From contig CAUZIY010000179.1 of NCBI GenBank assembly GCA_963579995.1, forward strand, positions 1-6,160: a stretch of DNA of 6,160 bases. Direction: 5' to 3'. This stretch comes from UBA6626 sp963579995. Lineage in GTDB: Bacteria > Planctomycetota > Phycisphaerae > Phycisphaerales > Phycisphaeraceae. Numbering within the stretch: the stretch's first letter is position 1; every line of letters starts with the position of its first letter. Made by a program: the position numbers and the translations under genes. This document shows, in pieces, positions 5,528 to 6,160 of this stretch. The notes under the pieces were generated by a model. The model was not told the origin of the DNA. It made no database searches and was given only the letters and a program-made list of their open reading frames with translations.

Positions 5528-6160
5528 ATGATTGCCCGTGGATATCTGAAAATCCCCGCGATTTTCTACAAGCACGCTTTGAACATCTGGGCCGCAATCT
5601 TGGCACAACCAATTGGACTCATCGCAGGACAAGGCCGTCTGCCGCTTCTTACGGCCGCTGGGATTCAATCGACGGGCCAAACCGTGGCATGCGTCGGACT
5701 AACCGGGCAGCACATACCCGAACTACCGGATAATTGCGATCAGTTTGCTCGCGCGGGCATTATTCGCATCGGGCGATGGATTCGGCTGTTACGTCGGTGG
5801 GGCGTGGACGAAGCGGTGATGATTGGGCGGGTCCGCAAATCTAAAATTTACCAACCTTTACGCTTGATTCGGCAGTTACCTGACTGGCGGGCGGCTAGAC
5901 TTTGGTATCGTGTATTACGTCATGATCGTCGGAATACAGTCCTGCTTGGTGCAGTGGCGGATGAACTGGAACGTGGCGGCATTAAATTGATCGATAGCAC
6001 CAAGTATATCACTAGCCACCTGGCACACGAAGGAACCATGACCCATTTGGCGCCATCGGCATCCCAGATGTCTGATATTGAATTTGGCTGGCCAATCTGC
6101 CAACAATTGAGTGAACTGGATATTGGCCAATCCATCGCTGTACGCGAAGGGGAGGTCATT
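5528..6160 (+). CDS. lpxI: LpxI, UDP-2,3-diacylglucosamine pyrophosphatase, 3'-truncated by the window
   Basis: LpxI hydrolyses UDP-2,3-diacylglucosamine to lipid X and UMP at the cytoplasmic face of the inner membrane, replacing LpxH in lipid A synthesis. The frame runs 211 codons to the window edge without a stop. Family segments in order are IGLIAGQGRLPLL (from residue 29), RWIRLLRRWGVDEAVMIGRVRK (around 83-104), VADELERGG (143-151), a GTMTHLAPS segment (from 169), DIEFGW (183-188) and LDIGQS (197-202). The C-terminal end, including the catalytic Asp known from Caulobacter LpxI, should lie past the edge. Homologues usually begin two to four residues before the IGLIAG motif. From ATG 5528 this protein has 28 extra residues, and GAGG lies only one base before that ATG. 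TTG 5600 would give MAQPIGLIAG, a family-like start, but has no Shine-Dalgarno. The family call is firm; the start is not. Confidence 0.93.
   Translation, partial: MIARGYLKIPAIFYKHALNIWAAILAQPIGLIAGQGRLPLLTAAGIQSTGQTVACVGLTGQHIPELPDNCDQFARAGIIRIGRWIRLLRRWGVDEAVMIGRVRKSKIYQPLRLIRQLPDWRAARLWYRVLRHDRRNTVLLGAVADELERGGIKLIDSTKYITSHLAHEGTMTHLAPSASQMSDIEFGWPICQQLSELDIGQSIAVREGEVI

Overview
The window looks like an ordinary chromosomal stretch from a Gram-negative bacterium with roughly balanced base composition. An intact LpxI-type lipid A gene points to an LPS-making envelope. The alpha2-type glycyl-tRNA synthetase, the style of the elongation factor P and the secreted-type FG-GAP protein make a Planctomycetota (Phycisphaerae-like) or other PVC-superphylum source my best guess. 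That taxonomy is inference, as no rRNA or tRNA gene is present.

Layout, left to right. (1) Positions 1-1134, plus strand: the 3' part of an FG-GAP/VCBS repeat protein whose frame is open from the first base, so the gene begins outside the window. (2) 1210-1764, plus: elongation factor P (efp), starting at GTG behind a clear Shine-Dalgarno, with a candidate promoter at 1136-1164. (3) 1765-1888: a convergent gap containing a hairpin at 1779-1798. (4) 1889-2944, minus: an ArsS-type radical SAM protein of arsenosugar biosynthesis. (5) 2945-3064: a divergent gap with a weak candidate promoter. (6) 3065-4441, plus: dimeric-type glycyl-tRNA synthetase, complete. (7) 4442-4636: a gap carrying a strong rho-independent terminator that faces the minus strand. 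(8) 4644-5168, minus: an unrecognised protein with a possible signal peptide, whose last third shows competing reading frames. (9) 5169-5527: an AT-rich divergent regulatory region with a perfect TTGACA box and overlapping inverted repeats. (10) 5528-6160, plus: the start and most of lpxI, running off the right edge.

The genes do not form one operon: strands alternate and each unit has its own gap. Two are translation genes (EF-P, GlyRS), one is an envelope gene (LpxI), one is an arsenic-metabolism gene (ArsS), and two are probably exported proteins (FG-GAP protein, unknown minus-strand protein). I see no mobile element, CRISPR array, phage gene or defence system. The least explained part is 4637-5527: the unknown minus-strand gene with its frame ambiguity and the regulatory region beside it.
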